NCBI GenBank assembly: GCA_020025455.1
Contig: JAHHSC010000001.1
Span: 16,528 to 80,527 of the forward strand
Length of the DNA: 64,000 nt
Source: Lawsonibacter sp.
GTDB lineage: Bacteria; Bacillota; Clostridia; Oscillospirales; Oscillospiraceae
Reading direction: 5' to 3'
Part shown: in pieces, positions 18,348 to 26,173 of the stretch
Position numbering within the stretch: position 1 is the stretch's first letter
Layout: each line of letters starts with the position of its first letter
Program-made: the position numbers and the translations under genes
Notes under the pieces: model-generated
The model's input: only the letters and a program-made list of their open reading frames with translations
Told to the model about the DNA's origin: nothing
Databases searched by the model: none

Positions 18348-18949
18348 TTCGTTTTCAAAAAAGTCAGGCGATGGATGGGACTGGGGCCGTACTGGGCCAG
18401 GGCCTCATAATGTGCTTTGGTCCCATACCCCTTATGCTTCTCAAAATGGTACTGCGGGTAGCGCTCTGCCATCTCCATCATAAAATGGTCACGGCTCACC
18501 TTAGCCAGAATCGAAGCCGCTGCAATAGACGCCGACAAGCTATCTCCCTTTACAATACATTCATGGTCAGTGGTAATGCTTGCGGTGCGCCCACGGTCCC
18601 GGTTCCCATCAATCAGAGCATAGTCTGAAGTGGTGTGCAAACGGTCAATTGCCATCTGCATGGCCTTCATTCTGGCACTGAGGATGTCGGTGGCATCAAT
18701 TTCTTTCTCGTCTACCCAAGCCACAGCCCACTCCACCGCTTTTTCCTTTATAATAGGAAAAAGTGCTTCTCGTTTCCGTTCGGACAGCTTCTTGGAGTCG
18801 TTCAGGCCGGGGATTTCCACTCCGAACGGCAGCACAACCGCGGCGGCATAAACCGGTCCGGCCAGTGGTCCGGCGCCCGCCTCGTCACATCCACAAATTA
18901 CAGCGTGTCCTTTTTCCCGGGCAGCCTGCTCATAATTCCAGAATTCCAT
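18344..18949 (-). CDS. rnhB: Ribonuclease HII
   Basis: Removes ribonucleotides misincorporated into DNA. The first metal-binding pair is in CDEAGAGPLAGPV (residues 20-32); further family marks are LNDSKKLSERKREAL, the acidic IDGNRD region and KVSRDHFM with ILAKVSRD. 201 residues. The family consensus for the first motif is DE.GRGPLAGPV, and here the Arg of the GRG junction-sensing motif reads Ala in the genomic sequence. Adjacent rbgA and yraN support the call. Confidence 0.93.
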   Translation of the reverse strand: MEFWNYEQAAREKGHAVICGCDEAGAGPLAGPVYAAAVVLPFGVEIPGLNDSKKLSERKREALFPIIKEKAVEWAVAWVDEKEIDATDILSARMKAMQMAIDRLHTTSDYALIDGNRDRGRTASITTDHECIVKGDSLSASIAAASILAKVSRDHFMMEMAERYPQYHFEKHKGYGTKAHYEALAQYGPSPIHRLTFLKTK

Positions 18950-18969
18950 TTCCGTTCTCTCCTGCCCGA

Positions 18970-19842
18970 TCAGCCTTCCGGCACTTCAAGTGTAAAGCGG
19001 CCGAGCTTGCCACCTCTGAACTCATCCAGCAGCACCCGTGCCATACGCTCGGTATCAAATTCACCGCCGGAGATACGCATACCGCGCCTTTCGGCACAGA
19101 GCTCCAACAGACGATACCCATAGGCAACGTCGTTTTCTTCTTCCTCTCGCTGGGGGACCTCCGTGAGCTTATAGTTCATCAGGGCCGCTGGGTAGCGGTT
19201 CGCCAGCAGGGTCATCAGGTGACAGGCCAGTGTCTCCACATCCATGATGTCGTCCTTCACCGCGCCGGTGAAGGCCAGGTGCAGGCCGGTGGTCTCATCC
19301 TCAAACTTAGGCCACAGGATACCGGCGGTATCCATCAGGTCCAGAGACTGATCCACGTTGACCCACTGTTTGCCGCGGGTGACGCCGGGGCGGTCACTGG
19401 TCTTAGCAGACTTCTTTTTGGCAACCTTGTTGATAAAGGTCGATTTACCCACGTTTGGCACGCCCACTATCATGGCGCGGACAGGCCGGCCTACCTGTCC
19501 CTTCTCTCTCCACTTCGCGATCTGGTCCTTCAGCACGCCCTGGGCAACCGCGGAAAACTGATTGATTCCCCTGCCCGTCTTGGCGTCCGTCTCCAGGACA
19601 GACCAGCCCTTAGCTCTGAAGTGGTCCCCCCAGGCACGGTTCTGCTTTGGGTCGGCCTGGTCGGCCCGGTTCAGTACAATCAGCCGGGGCTTGTCGGCGC
19701 AGATGCTGTCAATGTCCGGGTTGCGGCTGGAGACCGGGATACGGGCATCGAGGATCTCCACCACAATGTCTACATATTTCAAGTCGGCCTCGATCTGCCG
19801 TCTGGTTTTGGTCATATGACCGGGATACCACTGGATATTCAC
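18970..19842 (-). CDS. rbgA: Ribosome biogenesis GTPase YlqF/RbgA
   Basis: Circularly permuted GTPase required for late 50S assembly. G4 NRADQADP (near 57) precedes G1 GVPNVGKSTF (near 127) and G3 DTAG, the order expected for the YlqF family. The N-terminal WYPGHMTKTRRQI is the family signature. 290 residues. GTG start with GGAGG six bases upstream. Follows rplS as in most Firmicutes. Confidence 0.96.
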   Translation of the reverse strand: MNIQWYPGHMTKTRRQIEADLKYVDIVVEILDARIPVSSRNPDIDSICADKPRLIVLNRADQADPKQNRAWGDHFRAKGWSVLETDAKTGRGINQFSAVAQGVLKDQIAKWREKGQVGRPVRAMIVGVPNVGKSTFINKVAKKKSAKTSDRPGVTRGKQWVNVDQSLDLMDTAGILWPKFEDETTGLHLAFTGAVKDDIMDVETLACHLMTLLANRYPAALMNYKLTEVPQREEEENDVAYGYRLLELCAERRGMRISGGEFDTERMARVLLDEFRGGKLGRFTLEVPEG

Positions 19843-19883
19843 GGTTTTTCCTCCTTTTACCTATAAGCTGTCTGGCATACGAA

Positions 19884-19910
19884 AAAAGGAGCGGTAAAAC
19901 CGCTCCTTTT
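19884..19910 (-). terminator. Intrinsic terminator/attenuator after rplS
   Basis: An 11-bp perfect stem, AAAAGGAGCGG with CCGCTCCTTTT and a TAAAA/TTTTA loop, is followed by T residues on the minus strand. It lies between rplS and rbgA, so it may set the L19 to RbgA ratio by partial read-through. Confidence 0.75.
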
Positions 19911-19917
19911 CTGTGGA

Positions 19918-20259
19918 TTACAGGGCCTCCTTGACCTTGGCTGCCTTGCCCACGCGGTCGCGCAGGTAGTACAGCTTGGCGCGGCGAACCTTACCATGAC
20001 GAACAACCTCGACAGAGTCGATGGTGGGGGCGTGGATCGGGAACACCTTCTCCACACCGACGCCGTAGGACATACGACGAACGGTGAAGGTCTCCTCAAT
20101 GCCGCCGTGCTTCTTGGCAATGACGGTACCCTCGAAAACCTGGATACGCTCACGGTTGCCTTCCTTAACCTTCAGGTGCACGCGAACGGTGTCGCCGACC
20201 AGAACGGCAGGGGCCTCAGCCTTCTTGTACTTCTCGGTAAAAGCCTGCATCAAATCCAT
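19918..20259 (-). CDS. rplS: 50S ribosomal protein L19
   Basis: Component of the 30S-50S interface. The sequence shows [32 protein letters not shown] and [17 protein letters not shown], all family hallmarks, ending with [18 protein letters not shown]. 113 residues. Unlike many Firmicutes, trmD and rimM are not upstream: the preceding gene is nif3 and rplS has its own promoter. Confidence 0.98.
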   Translation of the reverse strand: MDLMQAFTEKYKKAEAPAVLVGDTVRVHLKVKEGNRERIQVFEGTVIAKKHGGIEETFTVRRMSYGVGVEKVFPIHAPTIDSVEVVRHGKVRRAKLYYLRDRVGKAAKVKEAL

Positions 20260-20262
20260 TTT

Positions 20263-20352
20263 ATTTTCCTCCTGTTATATAGGTGTTCATACGGCTGTAT
20301 GGGTCTCATTTCTCTGAAAGACCGCCGCAGAGGACCACCCGTTTTCAGACCC
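20263..20352 (-). promoter_or_regulatory. Possible L19 autoregulatory leader
   Basis: The rplS 5' untranslated region contains a GGGTCT/AGACCC long-range pairing enclosing CTCTG/CAGAG, then a CATAC-AGCC-GTATG hairpin just before the AGGAGG. L19 leaders are known in Firmicutes, but I could not compare with the Rfam model, so the identity is tentative. Confidence 0.35.
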
Positions 20353-20356
20353 TGGA

Positions 20357-20385
20357 ATTATATCACAGTTTTCTTCTGCTTGCAA
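20357..20385 (-). promoter_or_regulatory. Promoter of rplS operon
   Basis: TTGCAA and TATAAT are separated by 17 bases on the minus strand, about 100 bases before the rplS ATG. A strong sigma-A match that explains the separation from trmD/rimM. Confidence 0.7.
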
Positions 20386-20414
20386 CCATTTATTTGATTT
20401 TTTGTGCGGTAAAC

Positions 20415-21212
20415 TCAAAATCCCTGGTAAACCTCCCGGTGGGTCTGGGATATCAGCACCTCCACGTCCGGGAAAGCGGCAGAAAGCTTCTCTGCCAGCA
20501 TATGGCACACCACATGCTCGGTGGCATAGTGGCCCGCATCCATCAGCGTAATGCCCAAGCCACGCGCCTCCAGATACTGGTCGTACTTCACGTCAGCGGT
20601 AACGAAGGTGTCACAGCCCGCCGCCACCGCGTCAGCCAGCATAGAGCCGCAGGAGCCGCCGCCCACTGCCACCTTTTCCACGTGCCTGCCTCCATCTTCA
20701 CAGCGGACAGAGGCGGCATGGAGCCGCTCCTTGACATACTGTGCATACTGCGCTGCGTTCATCCCGCTCTGATGTACCAGTCCAACCCGCCCAATGCCAT
20801 AAGGATTCCCGTTTTCATCCACCCCATCCGGGTGGAGCTGCCCGATCTGAGTGAGGCCGAGGACATGGGCCAGACAGTCGTTGACGCCCTCCCGGACTGC
20901 GTCCAGGTTGGTGTGGGCACAGATCGCACCGATTTTTGCTTCCGTCAGTGCCAGCAGGATGCGGCCGGTGACCGTCTCATCCGTAATGGCGCGTGCGGGG
21001 TGAAAAATCACCGGATGGTGGGACACGATAAGCTGGCAGCCCAGCTTTTGAGCCTCCTCAACCACAGGTTCCGTCACGTCCAATGCTACCATGATACGTG
21101 AGACGGCGGAATCGGTTCGGCCAACCAGAAACCCGGCATTATCAAAATCCATTTGCAGATGAAACGGGGCCAATTGGTCCATGTATCTGTAAACATCGCC
21201 GATCACTGCCAT
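20415..21212 (-). CDS. Nif3-like dinuclear metal centre protein
   Basis: Nif3/YqfO family with DNAGFLVGR near residue 24, the metal-binding ILIVSHHPVIF-like stretch (QLIVSHHPVIFH near 64), CAHTNLDAV near 102 and a C-terminal DAGHYATEH. About 265 residues. Function of the family is uncertain (proposed GTP cyclohydrolase I-type 2). The start with GGAG eight bases upstream overlaps the trmK stop by 10 bases; a much longer in-frame extension runs through trmK in another frame and is rejected. The trmK-nif3 pairing is standard in Firmicutes. Confidence 0.9.
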   Translation of the reverse strand: MAVIGDVYRYMDQLAPFHLQMDFDNAGFLVGRTDSAVSRIMVALDVTEPVVEEAQKLGCQLIVSHHPVIFHPARAITDETVTGRILLALTEAKIGAICAHTNLDAVREGVNDCLAHVLGLTQIGQLHPDGVDENGNPYGIGRVGLVHQSGMNAAQYAQYVKERLHAASVRCEDGGRHVEKVAVGGGSCGSMLADAVAAGCDTFVTADVKYDQYLEARGLGITLMDAGHYATEHVVCHMLAEKLSAAFPDVEVLISQTHREVYQGF

Positions 21213-21907
21213 GTTTCCCACTCCTTTTTCATATCCACAAGACCGGTTCGGACCTGCTCCAGGGCCACGCGGCGCTGTACCGCCTGCTCCTGTTTGGACA
21301 AAGCCAGCCCGTTCAAGGCTGTGTCCGTCTTGCGAATCCAGCGATCCAGCCAGAGGCCGCGCAGCGCATCCCTGGTATTCCTCCCTGCCAACCGCTCGGC
21401 AGGGCTCAGGGCAGGCATCTCCCCTGCTCCCACCAGAAAAGCGGTGTAGATGGTATCCCCCTCCTGTGCCAGCCGCTCTTCCCGGATCTCGTACCCGTTG
21501 GACATGAGCCACTCACGCAGCTCTGCCATAGTGGACATGGGCTGGAGCACCAGCGGTACGTTCCGCTCTCTGGTCCAGGGTGCAGCCTTCAAAATGTCCC
21601 GGATGGTCTCGCCGCCCATACCGGCGATGACCACCGCGTCCACCTGGTCGGCAGAGATGCCCTTCAATCCATCACACAGGCAGAAGGAGATCTTCTCCGC
21701 TAACTCATACTCCTCCGCCGTCAGCCTGGCCCGCGACAGAGGGCCGGGACGCAGATCTGCCGCCACGGCCGCAGAGATTTTCCCCTCCAAAAGCAGAGCG
21801 GCAGGCAGATATGCATGGTCCGTTCCCACGTCGGCCAGACGGCTACCGCAAGGCACCAGATCCGCCACCATACGAAGGCGTGGTGACAGCTCGATTACTT
21901 TATTCAT
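21203..21907 (-). CDS. trmK: tRNA (adenine-22-N1)-methyltransferase TrmK
   Basis: Class I SAM-dependent methyltransferase. LSPRLRMVADLVPCGSRLADVGTDHAYLP contains the family opening and the SAM motif (ADVGTDHAYLP); the catalytic region is VVIAGMGGETI near 100. 234 residues. The long C-terminal helical part is typical of the YqfN/TrmK family. AGAGGAAG precedes the ATG. Coupled to the downstream nif3-like gene by a 10-base overlap. Confidence 0.93.
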   Translation of the reverse strand: MNKVIELSPRLRMVADLVPCGSRLADVGTDHAYLPAALLLEGKISAAVAADLRPGPLSRARLTAEEYELAEKISFCLCDGLKGISADQVDAVVIAGMGGETIRDILKAAPWTRERNVPLVLQPMSTMAELREWLMSNGYEIREERLAQEGDTIYTAFLVGAGEMPALSPAERLAGRNTRDALRGLWLDRWIRKTDTALNGLALSKQEQAVQRRVALEQVRTGLVDMKKEWETWQ

Positions 21908-21945
21908 AGTCTCTTCCTCTCTTTCGGGCTCGTCGTAACTGCCGC

Positions 21946-21976
21946 AAAAAAAGAAGAGGCAGATTGCTCCGCCTCT
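21946..21976 (-). terminator. Intrinsic terminator after the DUF1858 gene
   Basis: On the minus strand a GAGGC/GCCTC stem with a 10-base loop is followed by TTCTTTTTTT. It lies directly after the DUF1858 stop and before trmK. Confidence 0.75.
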
Positions 21977-21986
21977 GCTTTTCTTA

Positions 21987-22193
21987 TTACTGCTCGCCGT
22001 TGGCGATCATGGCATTGACGCGCTCCAGAAGGGCATCCACATCGAAGCCGTGGACCATGCAGGCCTGCTCCACGGTCTCGCCGCGGGAGGAGGGGCAGCC
22101 CAGACAGTGCATGCCGATGCTGTAAAACAGGGGGGCAGTCTCGGGGGCAATGGTCAGAATATCGCCAATGATCGTATCCTTGGTAATGGTCAT
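21987..22193 (-). CDS. DUF1858 domain-containing protein
   Basis: 68-residue protein made of a single DUF1858 (hybrid-cluster-associated redox disulfide) domain: TIGDILTIAPETAPLF-type start (DTIIGDILTIAPETAPLF) and the CLGCPSSRGETVEQAC core, with the CxxC pair probably binding metal or acting in redox. Function is unknown. Start chosen by GGAGG eight bases upstream. It is a one-gene transcription unit, with a promoter before it and a strong terminator after it. Confidence 0.85.
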   Translation of the reverse strand: MTITKDTIIGDILTIAPETAPLFYSIGMHCLGCPSSRGETVEQACMVHGFDVDALLERVNAMIANGEQ

Positions 22194-22226
22194 GATAAAT
22201 TCCTCCATAATCTTTGATATGGGCTT

Positions 22227-22255
22227 AGTATATCCCATTTTCTGTCGAAATTCAA
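22227..22255 (-). promoter_or_regulatory. Promoter of the DUF1858 gene
   Basis: TTGAAT and TATACT are 17 bases apart on the minus strand, with the -10 about 34 bases before the start codon. Confidence 0.6.
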
Positions 22256-22309
22256 TGGGAAAATTTCCGAAATCACGCTTGCTATTTCATTTCATTGCAA
22301 AAAGTGAAT

Positions 22310-22340
22310 AAAAAAGGACGCCCTTCGGGCGCCCTTTTTT
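22310..22340 (-). terminator. Intrinsic terminator after the zinc-ribbon gene
   Basis: A stem of eight G/C-rich pairs with one mismatch and a TTCG-type loop is flanked by A6 and T6, so it can work on either strand. It lies 10 bases after the zinc-ribbon stop. Confidence 0.8.
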
Positions 22341-22350
22341 CTGGCTGAAA

Positions 22351-22632
22351 TTAGCCGCGCTCCTCGCGCATCTTGGCGAAGCAGTCGCTGCAGTACACAG
22401 GACGATCGGACTTGGGCTCGAAAGGAACCTTAGCCTCACGGCCGCAGGCAGCGCAGGTGGCGGTGAAATACTCACGGGGGCCACGAGCAGCGTTCTTGCG
22501 GGCGTCACGGCAGGCCTTGCAGCGCTGGGGCTCGTTCTGGAAGCCGCGCTCGGCATAGAACTCCTGCTCACCAGCGGTGAAGGTGAACTCCTGACCACAC
22601 TCTTTACAAACCAGAATCTTGTCTTCGTACAT
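22351..22632 (-). CDS. Zinc-ribbon domain protein
   Basis: 93 residues with four CxxC pairs: CKEC (near 9), CKAC (near 38), CAAC (near 60) and CSDC (near 81), so two zinc ribbons are likely. EFTFTAGEQEFYAERGF between the first two pairs is the hallmark of a small clostridial and actinobacterial zinc-binding family. No catalytic residues are seen, and the role is unknown (nucleic-acid or protein binding is possible). GAGAGGGAAAG precedes the ATG. It follows the SigH-like gene by 60 bases, with a GC hairpin between. Confidence 0.8.
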   Translation of the reverse strand: MYEDKILVCKECGQEFTFTAGEQEFYAERGFQNEPQRCKACRDARKNAARGPREYFTATCAACGREAKVPFEPKSDRPVYCSDCFAKMREERG

Positions 22633-22657
22633 AGGACTTTCCCTCTCTTTGACTGTT

Positions 22658-22676
22658 GCCCGGAAAAACACCGGGC
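22658..22676 (-). other. GC-rich hairpin between the sigma factor and zinc-ribbon genes
   Basis: GCCCGG and CCGGGC form a 6-bp stem with a 7-base loop. No T-tract follows, so it is not a classical terminator and may separate expression of the two genes. Confidence 0.4.
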
Positions 22677-22692
22677 GGACTAATATTTGCGA

Positions 22693-23397
22693 TCAGCTCT
22701 CGCTGATGGCGCCGGATGAAAACTGTCGGGCTACCTTGCGTCGAATCCGCTGGATCGCATTATCCACCGTTTTCTGGGGGCGTCCCAACTGCCTTGCGAT
22801 TTCTCCACAGGAGAGACCGTTTAAATAAGGCGGTAAAATTTGCGCTTCGAGCTCAGACAACTGGCCCTTCAGAGCGTCTAATCGCTCTTTCAGTTCCTCC
22901 CTGTCGATGATGACGTCCTCCGGGCTCTCGACGCTGGAAAACAGGTGCGCGTTGGTTCCATCAAAAAGAGGGGGTTCAAAAGAGACACTGTGGTTTAGTG
23001 GTGCGTGCTTTCCGCCCTGCGCTGCACGGACAGCCGTAATCAGACGACTGCGGATACAAACACCTGCATAGGTGCAAAACGCCGCGTCCCGCTCCGGGTC
23101 AAATCGCCGGATGGCGGTGAGCAGACCAAGCATACCCTCCTGGATCAGATCCTCGCTGTCCCCTCCTGCCAAAAACAGCGGGCGGGCGCAGGCGCGAACC
23201 AGTTGTCCATAGCGTGCGACCAATTCGGTCTCCGCTTGGGGATCGCCGTCTGCCGCTGCGCGGCAAAGCGCTTCATCGGTAAGGTCAGAAAATCGATTTG
23301 ATTCTGTGGCACACTTATACCTATTGGACATGGTAAACAAAAAACACGGATTTGTCAAGCGTTTAATGAAATAATTTTTCCTATATTCGCCTGACAC
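22693..23397 (-). CDS. sigH: SigH-type (Spo0H) RNA polymerase sigma factor
   Basis: Sigma-70 family factor resembling Bacillus SigH. Region 2 shows LVRACARPLFLAGGDSEDLIQEGMLGLL and ICIRSRLITAV-type sequence (GVCIRSRLITAVRAAQGGKHAPLN), matching SigH closely. Region 4 is GLSCGEIARQLGRPQKTVDNAIQRIRRK. SigH drives entry into sporulation in Bacillus. The GTG start is chosen because AGGAG is eight bases upstream; it gives a 22-residue N-terminal extension. An ATG 66 bases downstream would match SigH length better but has no ribosome binding site. ruvB ends 59 bases upstream. Confidence 0.82.
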   Translation of the reverse strand: MSGEYRKNYFIKRLTNPCFLFTMSNRYKCATESNRFSDLTDEALCRAAADGDPQAETELVARYGQLVRACARPLFLAGGDSEDLIQEGMLGLLTAIRRFDPERDAAFCTYAGVCIRSRLITAVRAAQGGKHAPLNHSVSFEPPLFDGTNAHLFSSVESPEDVIIDREELKERLDALKGQLSELEAQILPPYLNGLSCGEIARQLGRPQKTVDNAIQRIRRKVARQFSSGAISES

Positions 23398-23456
23398 GCC
23401 CTTTTCTCCTAAAAAGTTTTTTCATTCGATGCGTTGCATCGTTTTCTGCGGGTTTT

Positions 23457-24521
23457 TCAGAACGAAAGCTGTTCCAGCTCTGTCTCCCCGGCAGGAACGC
23501 TGTAGCCCAAATACTGATAGGCTTTCGGGGTCACACAGCGGCCTCTGGGCGTGCGTGTGAGAAAGCCCAGCTGCATCAGGTAGGGTTCGTATACATCCTC
23601 CAGGGTCACGGACTCCTCGTTGATGGTGGCCGCCAGAGTCTCCAGGCCGACAGGCCCGCCCCGGTAATTTTCGATGATGCTGCGGAGCATACGGTGGTCG
23701 ATGGCGTCAAGGCCAAGCTGGTCGATCTCCAGGGCGGTCAGCGCCTCGTTGGCCACCGTCTGGGTGATGACACCTCCGGCACGGACCTGAGCAAAATCCC
23801 GGACCCGTCGGAGCATACGGTTGGCGATACGCGGGGTGCCGCGGCTGCGGCGTGCGATCTCCATCGCGCCCTCCGGCTCGATGGGCACCTCCAGAATACC
23901 GGCCGAACGGGTCACGATCAGGGCCAGCTCTTCAGGGCTGTAGAGCTCCAGACGCAGGGTGACTCCGAAGCGGTCACGGAGCGGGGCAGACAGCTGCCCG
24001 GCCCGGGTGGTGGCCCCGATGAGGGTGAATTTAGGCAGGTCCAGACGAACCGAGTTGGCGGAGGGACCCTTGCCGATGATAATATCAATGGCGTAGTCCT
24101 CCATAGCTGGGTACAGAATTTCCTCCACCGCTCGATTCAGGCGGTGGATCTCATCCACAAAGAGGATGTCGTTCTCCCCCAGGTTGGTCAGCAGAGCCGC
24201 CAGATCGCCCGCTTTCTCAATGGCAGGGCCGGAGGTAATGCGGACATTGACCCCCATCTCGTTGGCGATGATGCCGCTTAGGGTAGTTTTGCCCAGACCG
24301 GGGGGGCCGTGGAGCAGAACGTGATCAAGCGGCTCGCCGCGCATTTTTGCAGCCTGGATAAAGACCTCCAGATTGCTCTTGGCCTTCTCCTGGCCTATAT
24401 ACTCCCGCAGGGTCTTGGGGCGGAGGCTGAACTCCCCCTCGTCCTCACGGGTCAGGGATGTTGTAACCAGTGGGGTGTCCTCTTCAATGTCAAGTTCGCG
24501 GTTGGAAAAATCGATGGACAA
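23457..24521 (-). CDS. ruvB: Holliday junction branch migration helicase RuvB
   Basis: AAA+ motor that drives branch migration with Ruv[18 protein letters not shown] at the N-terminus, Walker [10 protein letters not shown] near 70, Walker [15 protein letters not shown] near 120, sensor and DNA-binding winged helix at the C-terminus ([17 protein letters not shown]). 354 residues, with an N-terminal extension rich in acidic residues. TTG start with AGGAAG upstream. Confidence 0.97.
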   Translation of the reverse strand: MSIDFSNRELDIEEDTPLVTTSLTREDEGEFSLRPKTLREYIGQEKAKSNLEVFIQAAKMRGEPLDHVLLHGPPGLGKTTLSGIIANEMGVNVRITSGPAIEKAGDLAALLTNLGENDILFVDEIHRLNRAVEEILYPAMEDYAIDIIIGKGPSANSVRLDLPKFTLIGATTRAGQLSAPLRDRFGVTLRLELYSPEELALIVTRSAGILEVPIEPEGAMEIARRSRGTPRIANRMLRRVRDFAQVRAGGVITQTVANEALTALEIDQLGLDAIDHRMLRSIIENYRGGPVGLETLAATINEESVTLEDVYEPYLMQLGFLTRTPRGRCVTPKAYQYLGYSVPAGETELEQLSF

Positions 24522-24554
24522 AGACTCACTTCCTGTCTATGGTGTTCAGATTGA

Positions 24555-24893
24555 TTAGCCGGGGAGACTGTTCACCAGCTCGCGGATGGTGTCCAGGAAC
24601 GCCTCCTCGCCCCAGGTGTTGACCTTGAACAACAGCGCCTGGCTGCCGCCGGCGGTAATGGCAGAGAGAAACAGTTCCTCTCCCCTGCCCACTAAAGTCA
24701 TGTTGAGACTGACGCGGTTTCCGCCCATGTAGCTGTATCGTTCATAGACTCGGACGGCACAGCGAAGATCACCGTGCTCGTAGTCGCTGCCTTCCTCATA
24801 GCTGGCGGTGGCGCTTCCGTTCATCACACCGTCATGAAGTTTATCCAGAACTTCGTCAAAATCGCCGTAGATTGTACGTTCCAGCTTGGCCAT
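24555..24893 (-). CDS. DUF6054 family protein
   Basis: 112-residue soluble protein that I recognise as DUF6054 from its YGDFDEVLDKLHDGVMNGS opening, AVRVYERYSYMGGNRVSLN and AITAGGSQALLFKVNTWGE segments. No catalytic motif or membrane segment is visible, and the function is unknown. It lies between ruvA (5 bases away) and ruvB (33 bases away) in the same direction, so it is very likely co-transcribed with the Holliday junction helicase genes. Confidence 0.75.
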   Translation of the reverse strand: MAKLERTIYGDFDEVLDKLHDGVMNGSATASYEEGSDYEHGDLRCAVRVYERYSYMGGNRVSLNMTLVGRGEELFLSAITAGGSQALLFKVNTWGEEAFLDTIRELVNSLPG

Positions 24894-24898
24894 AGCAA

Positions 24899-25507
24899 TT
24901 ACCCCTTCATCATTTTCTTCAAGGCGGCCTTAATGATCTCCTCCAATGTCATGGTGGTCAGATCCATTCCCTTTAAGGCCAGGTTGATTTCGCTCTGAGA
25001 GTAGCCCAGCACGGCCAATGCGGCGCTGGATTCGGACCGCTTGTTTTCCGGGATTACCGCGGAACCGGTGCCGGCATAGCTCTCCCCGCCGATGGCGGCG
25101 CCCTGTTCCTTGGCCAGCTTATCCTTCAGCTCCAGGATGACCCGCTGGGCAATTTTCTTGCCGATACCGGGTGCCACCGTGAGCGCCTTGGTATCCCCCG
25201 TGATGATGGCCAGAGCCAGATTGGCAGGCGTACTGGAGGACAGGATGCTGATTGCGGCCCTTGGACCTACGCCGGAGACGGAGATGAGCAGTTCAAAGAG
25301 ATTTAGCTCCTCCTGACTTGCAAATCCATACAGCTCCATGGCGTCCTCTCGGACATGGAGATGCGTAAAGAGCTTTCCCTTCTCCCCCACATGGAGGGCG
25401 GCCTGGGTGAAGCTGGTGGTGCGGCAGGCATAGCCCACGCCCCCGCAGTCGATGACGGCCAGATTGGGACCGATGTGGGCCACCTGCCCGGAGAGATAGT
25501 AAAACAT
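24899..25507 (-). CDS. ruvA: Holliday junction branch migration protein RuvA
   Basis: Tetrameric junction-binding partner of RuvB. The N-terminal OB-fold begins FYYLSGQVAHIGPNLAVIDCGGVGY; two HhH motifs are ISVSGVGPRAAISIL and TVAPGIGKKIAQRVILELKDK; the C-terminal UBA-like domain holds LAVLGYSQSEINLAL. About 202 residues. The start was chosen on AAGGG eight bases upstream; an upstream start would overlap ruvC with no ribosome binding site. Confidence 0.96.
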   Translation of the reverse strand: MFYYLSGQVAHIGPNLAVIDCGGVGYACRTTSFTQAALHVGEKGKLFTHLHVREDAMELYGFASQEELNLFELLISVSGVGPRAAISILSSSTPANLALAIITGDTKALTVAPGIGKKIAQRVILELKDKLAKEQGAAIGGESYAGTGSAVIPENKRSESSAALAVLGYSQSEINLALKGMDLTTMTLEEIIKAALKKMMKG

Positions 25508-25545
25508 AGCTGAAACCCTTTCACTGTGGGGAATCCGTGATTCCC

Positions 25546-26067
25546 TCATCTTGTATCATATTTGTTGGGATCAAAAATTCGATCCGTATTGAGCGGCGAG
25601 GTGGCCGCGCGGCCATGGCAGATCGCCAGTGCCAGCGCATCGGCTGCGTCATCCGGGCGCGGAATCTGCTTCATGCCAAGCAGCCGCTGGGTCATTAGCA
25701 TAACCTGCTTTTTCTCGGCGGCTCCGTACCCCACCACGGCCTGCTTCACCTGCATAGGGGTGTACTCAAAGACAGGAACCCCCAGCTTCTCGGCGGCCAG
25801 CAGGATCACGCCGCGGCCGTGGGCCACAGCGATACCGGTGGTAATATTTTTGCTGAAGAAAAGCTCCTCCACCGCCATTTCGTCCGGGTGGAACTGTCGG
25901 ATCAGCTCCTCCATGTCGTTGAAGATCTGAAGCAGCCGACTGGATAGGGGGATTCCCGGAGGGGTTGTAATGACGCCGTACTCTACCAGCGTGTTTTTCT
26001 GCCGCTCCACCCGGACCAAGCCGAACCCAATGGTGGCCACTCCGGGGTCGATTCCCAGTATGAGCAT
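25546..26067 (-). CDS. ruvC: Holliday junction endonuclease RuvC
   Basis: Resolves Holliday junctions. ILGIDPGVATIGFGLV at the N-terminus carries the first catalytic Asp; VEELFFSKN holds the Glu; the C-terminal DDAADALALAICH supplies the final acidic pair. About 173 residues. The ATG has GGAGGAG immediately upstream. First gene of ruvC-ruvA-DUF6054-ruvB. Confidence 0.96.
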   Translation of the reverse strand: MLILGIDPGVATIGFGLVRVERQKNTLVEYGVITTPPGIPLSSRLLQIFNDMEELIRQFHPDEMAVEELFFSKNITTGIAVAHGRGVILLAAEKLGVPVFEYTPMQVKQAVVGYGAAEKKQVMLMTQRLLGMKQIPRPDDAADALALAICHGRAATSPLNTDRIFDPNKYDTR

Positions 26068-26100
26068 AGTCTCCTCCACACGTGCAGGCTAGATAACCAG

Positions 26101-26129
26101 ATTATAGCATAATTTTCTTCCGTTTGGAA
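26101..26129 (-). promoter_or_regulatory. Promoter of ruvC operon
   Basis: Extended -10 TGCTATAAT with a weak TTCCAA -35 at 17 bases, on the minus strand. I see no LexA-type palindrome here, unlike at dinB. Confidence 0.55.
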
Positions 26130-26134
26130 CAGAA

Positions 26135-26163
26135 AAAAAGGGCGGCCGTACGCCGCCCTTTTT
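26135..26163 (-). terminator. Intrinsic terminator after the Bax inhibitor-1 gene
   Basis: A 12-bp perfect stem, AAAAAGGGCGGC with GCCGCCCTTTTT, closes a 5-base loop. It lies just downstream of the Bax inhibitor-1 stop and could act in both directions. Confidence 0.85.
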
Positions 26164-26173
26164 AAGCTTAAAA

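Noticed and set aside
16886..18628. 580-codon plus-strand frame over thrC, yraN and rnhB
   Set aside because: Runs across three confirmed minus-strand genes and their promoter, with no recognisable domain.
20415..21512. Nif3-like gene starting 100 codons earlier
   Set aside because: The extra part overlaps trmK in a different frame, is rich in Arg/Gly and unlike any Nif3; the ATG at 21212 has a good ribosome binding site.
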